A DNA stretch of 64,000 bases from Trachythela sp. YZ-2020 (taxonomy: Eukaryota > Cnidaria > Anthozoa > Malacalcyonacea > Clavulariidae): NCBI GenBank assembly GCA_016169945.1, contig JADLSH010000359.1, forward strand, positions 124,001 to 188,000, given 5' to 3'. Of this stretch, positions 45,651 to 58,017 are shown in pieces. Made by a program: the position numbers and the translations under genes. Each line of letters begins with the position of its first letter. The stretch's first letter is position 1. Under the pieces are notes generated by a model that ran no database searches, had not been told where the DNA came from, and worked only from the letters and a program-made list of their open reading frames with translations.

Positions 45651-47487
45651 CAGTAGCGTAGCTAGAGGTCATGCTGGTCATGCCCAGCATGACCAAAAAT
45701 TTTCCCAAAAATAAAGAATTCCTTTCCTCAAAATTTCAAATTCAAATCGTTTGGTTAACTAGTTTCCAAAAACTTTCAACCATTTTATTTGACGATATTC
45801 TCGCATTTTTGGCAATCTTTTGCGATATTTTCGCGAAATTACGTCATTTTATGCAGTATTTTGCTCATTTCGTAGGTTACCTAGCAACAAACATGGCCAA
45901 TGCGTGTGAATTTTGCGTGTAAAGCTTATATTCCACGCATTTCGCGTCTAGTCATGCTCTCCGAATTCAGCATGACCAAGTAATATATTTTATAGTAGAA
46001 ATACTCGCAATCTGATTGGATTACAGTATCTGAGCATGCTCAAACGCGCAGTTTCACAACATCTAGTCATGCTCATTATCGAAAGCATGACTTGAGCCTT
46101 CGAGAATTCTTTCCGTACGCTTGATTGCACAACTGTGATTGCACGAATATTTTTATACACCGAACGTTCGTTCAGTTGGTCAAGGTAAGTGATTTTACAT
46201 TCTATTACTAGGGTACATGCAAGGTAGGGAATGCTGCGGGGACTGTTATTATGCTTTAGCTTCTTGAAACAAACATGCAACACAAATTATATTCAGTAGA
46301 CGGTGATTAATTATTTGGCATTGACCCAGTGGCTTGCGCGCTGTCAGTAGATGCATACCCTAGCATAGTTTGCAGGATGAGACAAGCTAAATATATCACG
46401 AAACATTAAAAAGACATCAAATTTTGTAACATCTATTTCAAAATATCAATATTTTCCATGTATTGTTCTTCCACATGGAATTCCCACATGAAACCCATGT
46501 TTACTGCGATGAGTAATTTGACACTGCCACGCAAGGAAATTTGCATATTTTTGTAGTGTATAAAAGCGTTAAAAATATATACATGTGCGCAAAATAATTT
46601 TGCATTTGGAAAGCTATAAAACGAAAGCGTTGTTCCATCATTCTGTTCTTACTTTGCTGGATATGCGAGTCACCTACATGTAAAGTAGCCCCTGTCACCC
46701 CTGTAGCGAGTCACCCTGTCTCTGAAGACCCTGTCTCTGAAGACCCTGTCTCTGAAGACCCTGTCTCTGAAGACCCTGTCTCTGAGACCCTGTGCATATA
46801 ATTTGTAAATTTAAAAGTCCATTGTAAAATAGGAATAAAAACATATCTCTATGCCTACAGTAGCCTATTTAATAGGTCAAACCTTGCACAAATCAGAATG
46901 ATCCAGTCAGGCAATTTAGACGATCATTTCGGCCCAAATGTGGTAGGAATTTCCGCACATAATACAAAAGTATACAAAATTTGCAAACTTTGTGAGGCTA
47001 TATTTTCCGCATTTTACAACATTTCGCAACCAAACTTTGCAATTTTACTAATTTTAGTATGTTCTTTCCGGCAGTATACGTTTAAGTTATAAAAACCTGT
47101 TTGTTTAAGTTGTTTCATTGTTTGAATATTTGTAATATACTGTACTTATAGTTATCCTACTCATGTTGAAATAAAAATGATGTATTTGCAACTGTGTTTC
47201 TTAGCTTGTTTTCCTGCTTTTTACGGACTTTACGCGGAATTATAATGAAATGTCATTAGTTCCATCGCGCAGAAAGCATGAAGTACCGTTTCAGAGACTC
47301 GAAATTGACCAAACTGGTTGTAAAAATATCAAATAGATCAGCCTCTGAAATGGTCATTTCCGACGTTCTAGAGGGTCTAAATTTCAAAAATTTTCTCGCT
47401 CGGCGCCAACCATGGTGGCGCCTCGTGATCTGCAACCTTAACGTAGTATATAGCATGACCAATAATTTTCCGCTAGCTACGCTACTG
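45651..47487. mobile_element. hAT element inserted in NLR gene 2
   Basis: Ends CAGTAGCGTAGCTAG ... CTAGCTACGCTACTG; the 8-bp target duplication GGTCTATC lies at 45643-45650 and 47488-47495. Gene 1 keeps the empty site (TCTGGTCTATCCCTAAAC near 28470). Repeated GTCATGCT/AGCATGAC motifs as in the element at 29517. A 15-bp tandem repeat (CCCTGTCTCTGAAGA, about five copies) lies at 46713-46795. No complete transposase. Confidence 0.94.
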
Positions 47488-48081
47488 GGTCTATCCCTAA
47501 ACGAACTAATGGTGAACTTATTTCTGCCCAGAAAGTTTTAAAATCTGCCGTACTAACAGATGTATCGGATTTGTGACCAAAACGCTCATTACGAAATATC
47601 CTAATACGAACAATATCTGCTTCAACGGAAAGATCTGAGACATTTGGCATTTTATCCCAGCCCAAAGATGGTGGCGATAAACTACATATGTTTCTTAAAA
47701 GAACAGAAAGCAAAGTGATGTCAAAATCATTAATATTTGGTAGGGTAGGAGAAGCTGGATACAATTTATCCCACTGGTTTTGGTTGATAATTTTCCTACG
47801 TTTGAGCCTTAAAAGGCTGGGCTGGAAGGTAGATAATACAGTATGCAAATTACCTGGTGGGTGCAAGGTTCGGCAACGTTTTGTAAAGGTTTTTCTCAGT
47901 GCTTCTGTTCCACCATCCGCAATCAGCCTCATCAACTTAAAACCATTGCTTTTCTCATCTGAGCTGCCAAGAATTGACACTGTTGCCATGGTTACCTGCA
48001 AAATGTATGATCAATAGAACTTAATATAAACTAAAACATTTTATCTTAAATAATTAATGGATGCAAATTCGTCCCTAAGGC

Positions 48082-48369
48082 CAGGGGTGGCGGAACATGG
48101 GGCCTATAGGCCACCAAAAGTAGAAGTGGAGGGAGGGGGCTAAGCCCCCACAAATATAGGTCAGAGAAGGAGAACTTAATACTTAATTGTCAAATTATTT
48201 GCTGCCTGAAATGCAAAATGAACAAAATGACCTGGTTTCTACATGTTATATCTTCCCCAGAACTCAGGAAATACCATTTCAGAGACGAAAATTTTCCGAG
48301 GAAGCATGCCCCCAGAACTCCCTAGAGTTTATCTAAACCCCCGACCAAACCAATCTTCCGCTGCCACTG
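48082..48369. mobile_element. hAT MITE (288 bp)
   Basis: Ends CAGGGGTGGCGGAA ... TTCCGCTGCCACTG, flanked by CCTAAGGC (48074-48081) and CCTAAGGA (48370-48377), an 8-bp duplication with one mismatch. Interior non-coding, including GGGGGCTAAGCCCCC. Confidence 0.78.
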
Positions 48370-48469
48370 CCTAAGGATATTGCGTGAAAGAATGCACAGG
48401 TTGAGAATGGGCATGGCTTTACTTATTTGGGTTACTACTCATTTGGTACCAGTGCCCTAAAATTGCAGT

Positions 48470-48690
48470 CTATAATATTTCTCTTATAAATTTTTGGACA
48501 TCTCGTTCGATATAGGGCTAAATGTTGATGTGTTTGTAGATGGAAATTTTGAACAAGTATATACATATATTTAGCCCCTAACCAGGAGCAGTTGCAAAAA
48601 ATGCAACTATTTATATAGGCCGTGCGACTCCCGGCGCTTGACGTTAGCTCTTGACAACTGAGTTCTGTAAAATCCTTGCCTAAACCCCAG
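48470..48690 (-). repeat. Diverged copy of the tRNA-related repeat
   Basis: Shares TTTGTAGATGGAAATTT, TTAGCCCCTAACCAGGAGCA and TTGCAAAAAATGCAACTAT with the array at 59.6-60.6 kb, in the same order, but its tRNA-like head is decayed (GCGACTCCCGGCGCTTGACG). Confidence 0.6.
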
Positions 48691-48699
48691 CCAATTGCA

Positions 48700-49229
48700 G
48701 TGACATAAAAAGGGAAAACAATGCCAAAATAGGTGCACAATTAATACACTCTTGAATATGTAGTTCTAGACTAGTGTAAGTACAGTAGCAAAATAAACAA
48801 TATGCTTGAGGGTTTGTAGGTTTAAACTACCTGAAAAATAAAACAATAATATGAACATTTTGAGCAAAAGTCCTTTGTCTGGAAGTTGGTAGAGGAATAA
48901 CATTTACTCGAAATGTTGAAGTTCTTGTTATATTTTGCAGGTAGTTTGATCCTACAAACCCTCAAAAACAACTAGACTGCCTAACAGCCCCTGGGACAGG
49001 GGTCGGGGGTTTACAATTACATTGAGTGATGCATAGGAATATCTGCAACTTGATCAGCTGTAGGCGAAGCATTTCACAATTATAGTAAAATACAAAAATG
49101 AATGTTGTGGTTATTTGTCCGACACTGAATCACAATGTGTTTACAACAGTTATTCATATACATCTGACTGTTACACGACTTATGCATACAATGCAGCAAA
49201 TACTGTCCTTGAATTACAACATTATTCAT
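48700..49229. other. Gene-free stretch with an inverted pair
   Basis: GAGGGTTTGTAGGTTTAAAC / AACTACCTG (48806-48832) recurs inverted at about 48940-48965 (CAGGTAGTTTGATCCTACAA...), forming a hairpin of roughly 160 bp total. Otherwise no feature. Confidence 0.45.
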
Positions 49230-49929
49230 CAGTCAATTCCAGCTGCTACTATCGCTCTCCCCTGGGACAGTGCAGAGCATTTGCAAGCTAACTTGGCCCA
49301 GGCATTTGCAGCTGTGCGTTCACTCAGGGGCCGGGCATTTGTCAACATTGGGTAACGACCCCCAGGGCATTTGTCCTTAACAGAGAAAAGATGACGGGCA
49401 CAAGTTTCTAAGTACACTCTGTGTAGCATTCCATGCAGATCAGCAACAACGTTTTGATAAAAACTCGGGAATAAATTTTATTGTGTAACCAACATACTTA
49501 ATTAAGCTCTCTAACAGTGGAAAAGGCAAATTAACCCTTTTATGCATTCCTATCTTTTATAATATGTGTAAAGTTAGTCTTATATTACTATTGGTTTTCA
49601 AAAGTAAAAGTTAGAATGTTTCAGAATTCTTTATTCCACGAGACACATAATTTTTCTTAGTTTAATACTGTTTTACAATGAAAAATATTCAGTAATAGCC
49701 TAGTATCTAAAATTGTTAAAACGCATGTGATTTAGTACAATTTAACGTTTACACCATAAAATCATGACTGATTTGTCTGCCCGGGGGTGCAACATTTGTT
49801 TTAGTCATTTGTTCCCAGGCTGGGGCATTGTTCCTTTTTTTTTTGCCCTACCCCTGGGCATTTGCACACAACAATTAAAAATTTAACAATCCCTGGGGCG
49901 GGGGCGATGGTCACAGCTGGAATTGACTG
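49230..49929. repeat. Inverted-repeat-bounded element of unknown type
   Basis: Ends CAGTCAATTCCAGCTG ... CAGCTGGAATTGACTG. Inside are several GGGCATTTG motifs in both orientations and C-rich blocks. No target duplication found, and no coding frame. Possibly an old hAT-like element. Confidence 0.5.
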
Positions 49930-49934
49930 ACGTG

Positions 49935-50800
49935 TTACGCATAGAAATAATCCCAGGATTCAATACATCGACTCAGCAAATGGTAGGCAGACGCCTAAAC
50001 ACTGGACTACTGAGGATATATAGAAAGAAGAAGGAAAATAGTTGCGTCAAATTAATAGCATTTACACATTGGGATCGATGTCGAACGAATATATTAAGGG
50101 ACCGTCAATTAGGTTTCGTCACGCTTAACCGCAAATTGGCCGCTAAGGGCATGGCCCCCTCCTCCTAAGCGGCAAGGTCCACATTTAAGAATTAAAGAAG
50201 GCAAGGTCAACATTTTGAAGGACTAAATTTCAGCAAGGTTTGCCTTTGGAGCAATGATATTTCAATTTTAATAGCCATAATGGACATCACAGCCGATAAA
50301 CGGCACTGCTGTATTTAAAACATTTGGGTTTCTGTTACTTAAAAAGCTAAATTATGCAAAGAATACATCTTTAATTTATTGTTGCAAGTCTTTGCAAAGT
50401 CTCTTGTCAAGAAGATTATAATAGAATGAGTTTTTGTTACGGAAAAACTTAATGGCATTGATCATGCCGTTAAACGTGACGAAACCTATTAAATTGCCGA
50501 CGGTCCCTAAACCGCTTCCTAAAATGAAACTGCAGTGAACATTCAACTCATTAATTGACAAACCAAGTCACTGACGCTTATGGTGATTATGCATAGAAAT
50601 AATCCCAGGATTCAATACATCGACTCAGCAAATGGTAGGCAGACGCCTAAATACTGGACTACTAAGAATACATAGAAAGAACAAGGAAAATAGTTGTGTC
50701 GAACTAATAGTGTCTACACATTGGGATCGATGTCGAACGAATATATTTAAACCACTTCCTAAAATGAAACTGCAGTGAACAATCAAGTCTTAAACAAACC
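49935..50800. repeat. Tandem duplication, first copy split by a MITE
   Basis: CATAGAAATAATCCCAGGAT through CGATGTCGAACGAATATATT occurs at 49937-50096 and again at 50590-50749; the continuation ACTTCCTAAAATGAAACTGC-like follows each. The second copy has no insertion and serves as the empty site for the element at 50098-50507. Confidence 0.88.
50098..50507. mobile_element. Harbinger-like MITE (410 bp)
   Basis: Ends GGGACCGTCAATTAGG ... ATTGCCGACGGTCCC with further inverted match (GTTTCGTCACG / CGTGACGAAAC). The target duplication TAA lies at 50095-50097 and 50508-50510. The uninterrupted tandem copy confirms both borders. Confidence 0.9.
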
Positions 50801-51072
50801 AAGTGAAGTTTATATAAAGTAAAATAATACATACTTTAATATTCTCGTACAGCTATGCCATGAAACGCGACCGTTCATACAGAACCATATAAATGTAAAC
50901 GTTTGATCACAAGAACTCAGAACAGAAATTTCAGCAAAAGTGCAAATTAAAGGTATTTCCCAGGGCGCTATATAAGCGCCCTGGTATTTCCCCTTGAGTA
51001 AACCATAAGTAAAACATACGTACCAAACACGAAAACGAGGCTCTGATTCTACTTTTAAGGAAACTTCCTTAA

Positions 51073-51715
51073 GGTGGCTCGCTACAGTTTTGTATTATTT
51101 CGTATAAAATGAAAAATTAAGGATATAGAAAATAAATTTTGGGCAATTATTAACTGTAGGAGGAAAAATGTATCTGAAATACATAAAACCATACTTGAAG
51201 GGTTCTAAAAATTTTTAAAAAGTATCATAAATACCGTTGCTATGGCAACCGTGACGTTTCAAAATGGCCGATATTATGACTTTAAATTAACTCGCGAAAA
51301 ATTGTGGTGACCCCCATTTAAAACGTTTCCACTTACCAAAAGGAAGTGTTTCTCAAATTTAAAAAAAATTCTGTAATGAGGAAAATTTTTAATTTAATAA
51401 AATGTGTTTTTTAAAAGTGCGAAACACTTCCTTTTGGTAAGTGGAAACGTTTTATCAAATAAAAAATGGGGGTCACCACAATTTATCGCGAGTTAAATTA
51501 CTTTAAAGTCATAATATCGGCCATTTTGAAACGTCACGGTTGCCATAGCAACGGTAGTTATGATACTTTTTAAAAAATTTTAGAACACTTCATGTATGGT
51601 TTTATGTATTTCAGATAGATTTTTCCTCCTACATTTAATAATTGCCCAAAATTTATTTTCTATATCCGTAATTTTTCATTTTATACGAAATAATACAAAA
51701 CTGTATCGAGCCACC
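51073..51715. mobile_element. Palindromic MITE with TTAA target
   Basis: Ends GGTGGCTCGCTACAGTTTTG and its near-complement, flanked by TTAA at 51069-51072 and 51716-51719, as for piggyBac or Kolobok. The arms are inverted over nearly their whole length (about 290 bp each; GTTGCTATGGCAACCGTGAC is present in both), leaving a short centre. Non-coding. Confidence 0.88.
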
Positions 51716-51719
51716 TTAA

Positions 51720-53720
51720 ACTGAGGAATTGTAGCTCCAAATCGGAATCGCCCAGTGCTGCAATTTAATAGGCAGCGCAGGCTATGTTTATGTCCTATAT
51801 AGCTTTCTTCTCCAAGAGCTTTTTAAACGAAAATGAATAGCATTGTCCGTTCGAGCGTTTCCCAAAGGAGGGTAAGGGTGGGTGAGAGGAAAGGCTTAGA
51901 AGGTAACTTTTAGACTTGCTTAAAGTCCGTCTCTCAAGGGGTTGAAACGGACTTGCAACAAGTGTAGGCATGCGGCATGCGGGATTGCTGGTATGATCAG
52001 AGTCTGGGATTCCTGTGGAAACTTTATATTAGAAAGGCGGGGTGGGGAGGGTGTTTAGGTTCGGAATGTCTTGGCATATTTTTTGTGAATTAAATGAAAT
52101 GTATTTTTCGACAAGTCAGATCAAATTGACTGCATTTTTTGTTTAATCTTATGTTTAATGTAACTACCGCAACTTTAGAATTCAGTGTACCAATCATTAT
52201 TCCAATATTTCATATCAATATTAGATCAAATTGACGTTCAAGGACATCGCATTGAGTGATGTTCGTCATATATCGGGCGTTCTGTGGGCAAAGCGTTCAG
52301 CCTTGGCCGATGTTAGCTCGCAGTGTCGCACTGCCGCGCAAAGTTCAAATTGCGCCAGAAATTTACAGTATAGCGAATAAATCTATTGGTTGAGGCCAAA
52401 TGGCATTCTGCTTAACAATCGCGTATTCTCAGGATAGTACGGATCTTGGATGAAGATCAAGATCGGGAAACTGGCAAGTTTTCGATAGATGGCGCCTATA
52501 TTAAAGAAAAAATGTTAGGCATCTTCATCGTCGATGGTGTCGAAAGTGTCGTTTCACGCAATTTTGTATGTATTATTGTGGCACCAGAAAGAGCTAGCAA
52601 CTCCGTATACGCTATTTCTTTCGTGCACAGTATTTTAGCTAATTAGCTACTATGGCTTTGAAACAAGCAGCCACAAACGCAATTTGATTATGAATATAAA
52701 TTACATGTATTCACATTTCTATATACATGATAGCGCAAGCCAAGTTCCTAGCTTATTTATATTACAAATCTAGCCTCTGGAATAACTAAGAATACTTTTA
52801 GTGGAAACTCTTGTGCCAGAAAGATGTGCCTTCTTTGACTGTCAGGTTATGAAGATGTCCAATATTTTCTTAACAAGTGGAAGCTTAAAAGGAGTCATAC
52901 ATCATTCTTTCATGACAGCGCAACGCAAAATAGATAAAACACGTAGGCATTTGGAGTAAAAATCAAGAATACATTTGGTGGAATCTCTTGTGTCAGAAAG
53001 ATGTGCCATCTTTTGCTGGCAGGTTACCAAGAACTGGTTCTTAACCAGTGGAAGCTAAAAAGAAGTCTTATATTATTCTTTTATGACAGCGCAACGCAAA
53101 TATCATTCAGGTTTCGCTCGCTACTCTAACATATATATTATCAAGAATGCTTTGCTCAGTATTAATACAACAGCAACATTTCCCTGCTAGCAGTAACCAC
53201 TGTCAGTTAGCTCCACAAGTTACTTGTCAAGAATCAGGCCCATTTATTTGCACTGACTCTTATATAAAATATCATTTAACATACATATACAATTTTATTT
53301 TAATGTATAACAGAAAATTAACTTACTACTTGCTTGATTTCACACTTGATTTCACACTGTGTTTAAGCCATTTACCTGAATTGATGATATCTCATAACCG
53401 TAATTGATAATGCGATTAGCCTTACTCGCTTCCTGCGTTTGCAAAATGAGTTTGCAAATCCCGCTGTTTTTTAAAACGTGCGGATCGTCATGTAGTACTA
53501 CTCACATCAGTAGATACATTCAACCCCGGCGAGTGTGAAGAGACTCAGAGTAGCTCATCTAAAATTGATTTACCTGAGTTCTACCCCCACAATCATTATA
53601 TTGCAGTAAATTGATATAATTAAGTTATTTCATAGTATAGTCCCAGACCCCATGTGTCCGCTGCGCAGTGCGGGCAAGTCATGCTGGACTAGTTATTTCA
53701 TTGTTTGCACGACTTAAGTT
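51720..53720. other. Largely gene-free stretch with a short tandem duplication
   Basis: A 150-180 bp segment is duplicated in tandem (about 52795-52930 and 52975-53110; both hold CAGAAAGATGTGCC and CATGACAGCGCAACGCAAA-like blocks). A short frame at 52437-52565 (LDEDQDRETGKFSIDGAYI) bounded by AG and GTATGT could be an isolated exon, but a stop precedes it and no partner exon is seen; I give it low weight. The rest is AT-rich. Confidence 0.45.
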
Positions 53721-54480
53721 CTGTAAAAGCTAAAATAATGAAAATATAGTGACATTTGCTTATTATACAGATTTTTATTCACATTCTGATTCAGAGCCCG
53801 GTTAAGCAGTAGTCTATATATAGCCTTTACTTTTCTCGATTTCTGACCATTTTTGTGGCTATCCAGTCACCGCTAACCAAGGCAGTATCATAATGTTAAT
53901 GAGGTCCGGGTTAAGATTAGACTTACCCTAACAATGGCCAATGAACAGCGAGATATCATTCGATCTATATAACCCGTGTCTCGCAAGGCCATGTGGCATG
54001 TTACATACGCGATGGTCGAAGCGACTTTTGCCGCAACTTGCAACGCAATTTTGGACACAGAATCAAAAAGTTCTTGTTAGGTAAAAAGTATATTCGCAGA
54101 GAAATTGTGAGCATCAATCTCATTTTACTTTGCCGATATTTTTCTTGCTAAACACATCCAGAAGGCAACAAAGAAATGAATGAGAATGATAATATCGGCG
54201 GAGTGAAACGGGGGCCACGTTCACTAGCTGTGTTTCTGTGCGTACATTTCTACATAACATGGCTCTGCAGGACCTCCCCCACCAATAATTTCCTCATTTT
54301 ACTTTCAGGATTTTCCTTCTTTTCATACTATATATATTTTCTTGCAGGGCCAACTACAATCAACTTATCTGTAATAGTTTGTCGTTACTTTGACATTGTG
54401 TGCATATATTCAATAAGAACAAACCAATTTGTCGATGCTTGTAATTGTACACGGAACATGGAATGAATGTTATTTCGGGA
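53720..54480. repeat. Segmental duplication, unit C side
   Basis: Paralogous to 38490-39160 with the same blocks in order (AAAATATAGTGACATTTGC, GATATCATTCGATCTATATA, TTGCAACGCAATTTTGGACA). Small indels separate the copies. Confidence 0.85.
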
Positions 54481-54879
54481 TGAGGTTGTAAAAAGTTAAA
54501 AAGTGTGTTACAAAATCCTGAATTCTGAGGTGTAAAAAATTCACAACTATGATAAAAATTCCTCTCAGGAAACGCGGAAAATGTACTTCTGAGACTTCGA
54601 AAATGGAAATTTTGGGCGGGGAAGCATGCCCAATGACTATCCTAGGTTAGCCCCCTCATTTTGCTTCCGACGGCACAGCTCTGTGCATAAATTGCGTTGG
54701 GATTTGCAGAAAAAATTGCCATGTGGCTCGGCCATTAGTATTGTGTTCCTGCTTAACATTTTGTAGACAGAAGCACAATTTAGAACGAGGACGATGATAT
54801 TTTAATATCATGCATTTGCTTCAAACAGCAGATGCACGTTATTGATGCTCAGGGCCGTCGAGAAGGGGGATGTGGGGAT

Positions 54880-55566
54880 GAAAATGTGTGGAATGATGGC
54901 AGTCGCACTCATATTGAAAAGCTATTCAAAATGCAAAAAAGGGCGGCCCGAATAATCACGGGATCATGCAAATTATGAAGTAAGATCAAAGGATATATTT
55001 GAAAGCTTAGGCTGGGAATCACGTGAAACAACGTGATGAAATTAATGACTATGACATTCAAGGTCTTACAAGGCGAACTACCAGAATACATAACGGATAT
55101 GTTCAAACTTAGCCACAATGACGTGTATCCTCTAAGGAGTAATAATGACTGAGTGTAAACTTTATTTAGAAAAACCCAACACTGACTTCATGAAGAAGTC
55201 CTTTTCATACCGGGGAGCTTCCTCATGGAACAATCTCCCAAATGATGTTGTCAATGGTTATAAGCAACTTTCCGCAAGAAATTTTAAAACTTTAATTAAT
55301 AATTATTTTAACGAGTTGGAGAGGGATAGTCAGTGACAACATATATGTGGAGGATTGTTCGGAATGGGGTTATAAGACTAATCGGTCTGTGAGAGTTAAT
55401 ATGAGTTAGTATGCATGCATCCATTGTAATTATGGAAACTGTTTTCGTCATGTTATAGTGTTTTTAATATTTATTTTTAATATATGTATATAGACTAACG
55501 GCCCTTGAAAAGCAGCACCGACGCTGAAGGGTCACCGTTTTAAATTGAAATAATAATAATAATAAT
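54880..55566 (+). mobile_element. LINE 3' end, unit C copy
   Basis: C-terminal ORF2 fragment like that at 16073 but with frameshifts: KLFKMQKRAARIITG, ALQGELPEYITDMFKLSHND, then frame 55145-55336 with NTDFMKKSFSYRGASSWNNL and ending NYFNELERDSQ. The 3'UTR closes with the family hairpin (ACGGCCCTTGAAAAGCAGC / GCTGAAGGGTCACCGT) and an AAT tail. The unit B copy lost this end. Confidence 0.82.
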
Positions 55567-55569
55567 TAA

Positions 55570-56620
55570 ACACCCCCTGAAAAAACGTTGTCGGCAAATG
55601 AAGGATTTGTCGGCAAACTAAAAATATCACCATTAATGAACGATACGTTCATTGTAAATGTCGTCAATCAAATGTTGCATATTGCCAGTAAGTAAAGAAA
55701 TTCCCGTCAAATAAAGATGCGATATGGAAGCTGCGCTATCTGTCCGTCGGCAAACTAAGTCTTTCTGGAGAAAATTTAGAATGCGGCATTTTAAATATAT
55801 GATTAAAGAAATAATTTACAATCTCAACTGTCACTGTGCTGCTGTTACAACATAGTGAATTTTATTACAAAGTGAATTTTCCCAACTATTTTTGTGTTTA
55901 AGATCATTAAAACTCGGTGTTATAAGTATTGACAAAACAATTTTGTTATTTCTGCATCTTTTTCATGTTCCTTTTTCTCTAAAATAGGCATGTTTAGGGG
56001 GAAATGTTTGATAGTAAATCCGCAGCTCAGAGTGCAGGAAATGGCGTTTCTGGGCTTCAAATGCCCCCGGACCGCCCTAGTTAAGCGAGGCCATTTTGCC
56101 ACGGTCAGATCTTCCCCCTGGCCTGTTATTCCTATTGAATTAAGGCAACCCGCACTTAGGCATGACCACACCCAGAGACCACGCCCTTTTGTCGGCAAAT
56201 GAGATACTCACACCCCCCCCTGCTTATACCTGTTCGCGACGGCCTGCTTATATGAATCACATATGAAGGAATAATGTTGATTGCAAAACATGTAGCAAAT
56301 TACATCGCTTTAAATGCGCAATTTTAGTTCAAACGTACTTGCGGGATCTTTTATACCGCCATTGTACTATCGGAAATATTTATAGGAAAGCTGGATTTTA
56401 AAATCTCATAAATTATGTCAACATAAAGATTATAAATACCGATATTTGGTTCTTTTACTCTGTATCTAAATATATAAACAAAAGTAACATTTTATGACAA
56501 TGAAAATCAACACGTTTATTATTCACCACAATATTCTTGTTTAAGCCTTCATTTCATACTATATATAGTAACATTGTTCATAATGATGGGAATAAACAAG
56601 AGTGAAAAAGCAAGTAAGGA
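55570..56620. repeat. Spacer holding a copy of the 19050-19400 repeat
   Basis: 55890-56215 repeats the sequence at 19050-19400 (AAGTATTGACAAAACAATTT, AGGCATGTTTAGGGGGAAAT, GGCCTGTTATTCCTATTGAA), ending in a C-run. The remainder (55570-55890, 56215-56620) is AT-rich without features. Confidence 0.65.
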
Positions 56621-58017
56621 AAAATTGTCACAGGCTCAAACTACCTATCAATAGAGAAAAATAAATCATCATTACATCTTAAAAATGGATTATTCAGCCG
56701 CAAAGAAATAACGAATCTTGCTCAGTTCAGAAGAGTGTTATAATGAAAATGCAGGAAGCCCCATGCAGAGGCTTAAGATTACAAGAATACAAACATCTCA
56801 AGCTCCAGAGGCTCAATATCTGGGAGATTAAATGGAAGAGGATCCCCAGACCACCCGACAAGTTCGCACACCTCCAGTTCACCATCTTCTTGTTAGGTCC
56901 CATTTCCTTGTTTCCCCAGTGAAGAATTTTTAAAAAAGGCCCTGGTATTTTCAGATATGAAATAGATAGACGCTCGTGGATTTTCTTTGCTAAGAATCAC
57001 ATTGTGAGTTTTCTCCAAGACTATAATTGCCTGATGAAATTCCAGAAGAAGCCAGATTTCAATTACAGGTCAATAGACCAATTGGAGCTTATCATTATAC
57101 ACGCATAGCCTCGACTTCATTCTTTTGAAAACACACAGAAACTTAAAACTTTATGTAAGATGGAATAGATTTCAAAAGAATGAAGTCGAGGCTATTCATG
57201 TATAATGGTACGCTCCAGTAATTCTGTAAATGATCTATGAATTAAACTAAATCACGAACGGATGGCTCTTTACACAAATTCCGCGGGAACTTGTGCAATA
57301 ATCTATAAATTCAAAGATTTCTTTATAAGAAAAGCTTTCGAAATACATTTGGACACAAACCAAAGCGATAAAAACTTTATTTTAATTGAACGCTCCAATG
57401 TCATCTTACATCGTTTTGATGCAATTATTTGCTAACGTCATGGACTCGCTATATAAACGCTCGCATAGCAACGACCTTTAATGAACTTGAAAATGATGTA
57501 GGATGACATAGAAATGTCGTTCAATTAAAATAAAAAGATTTGTCGCTTTCATTCGTGTCAAAGGATTTCATTCCTTTCAAAAATTTTTGAAACATGACAA
57601 CAGCACCAAGAATAAAAACAAATGATTTATTAGAACTTTATATAAAATATTTACATATCACGCTTGAAATAACACATGAAATAAAGTTAACTGGACACCA
57701 AAAATAACTATTAAAGCTTATCTAGTTAGGTGTTCATTAAATGGTAACGTTGAAACATTTACTACCATTTTGTGTGATATAAAATTACTTTGCTCTAAAA
57801 TTGATTAAGATTGGAAAACTTATCATTATAAGATATGTTACTATAGTCTATATGCAAAAATATAAAATCAATAATAATATCTAAACATTTTGACTTTGCA
57901 ATATCAATATCTAAACATTTTAACCTTATTTTTTCTTTCTAATCTACATGCATTAAACGTCATATTTTCTTCGGGGAAAGCTGTTCATTCAGTTACGCAC
58001 ACATACGCCTGCAGTGC

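Larger units (their letters stand above)
42376..47989 (-). pseudogene. HEPN-NACHT-WD40 NLR gene 2, disrupted
   Basis: Paralogue of the gene at 24863-28954, same strand and same start context (ACCATGG at 47989, UTR acceptor before it). The HEPN part (47989-47488) is intact with RNERFGH. A 1837-bp hAT element then sits in the codons for G-I-D; the frame resumes at 45650 and stays open through NACHT (GLAGMGKS, ILIVLDALDE, VITTRPE), the HKSVRDWLVD helix and most WD40 repeats. At 42371-42377 similarity ends after SDELIACV; the last ~190 codons are missing and the frame runs into R DNA (stop at 42338). Extra features: a lengthened linker of 7-residue repeats and an Asp/Gly run in the propeller. The lack of other stops shows it broke recently. 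Confidence 0.92.

Noticed and set aside
46713..46795. CRISPR-like array
   Set aside because: The 15-bp units (CCCTGTCTCTGAAGA) are contiguous without spacers and lie inside a eukaryotic hAT element; it is a minisatellite.
52437..52565. Isolated coding exon
   Set aside because: Composition is protein-like and a GTATGT donor follows, but a stop lies just upstream in frame and no second exon fits; evidence is too thin for a gene call.
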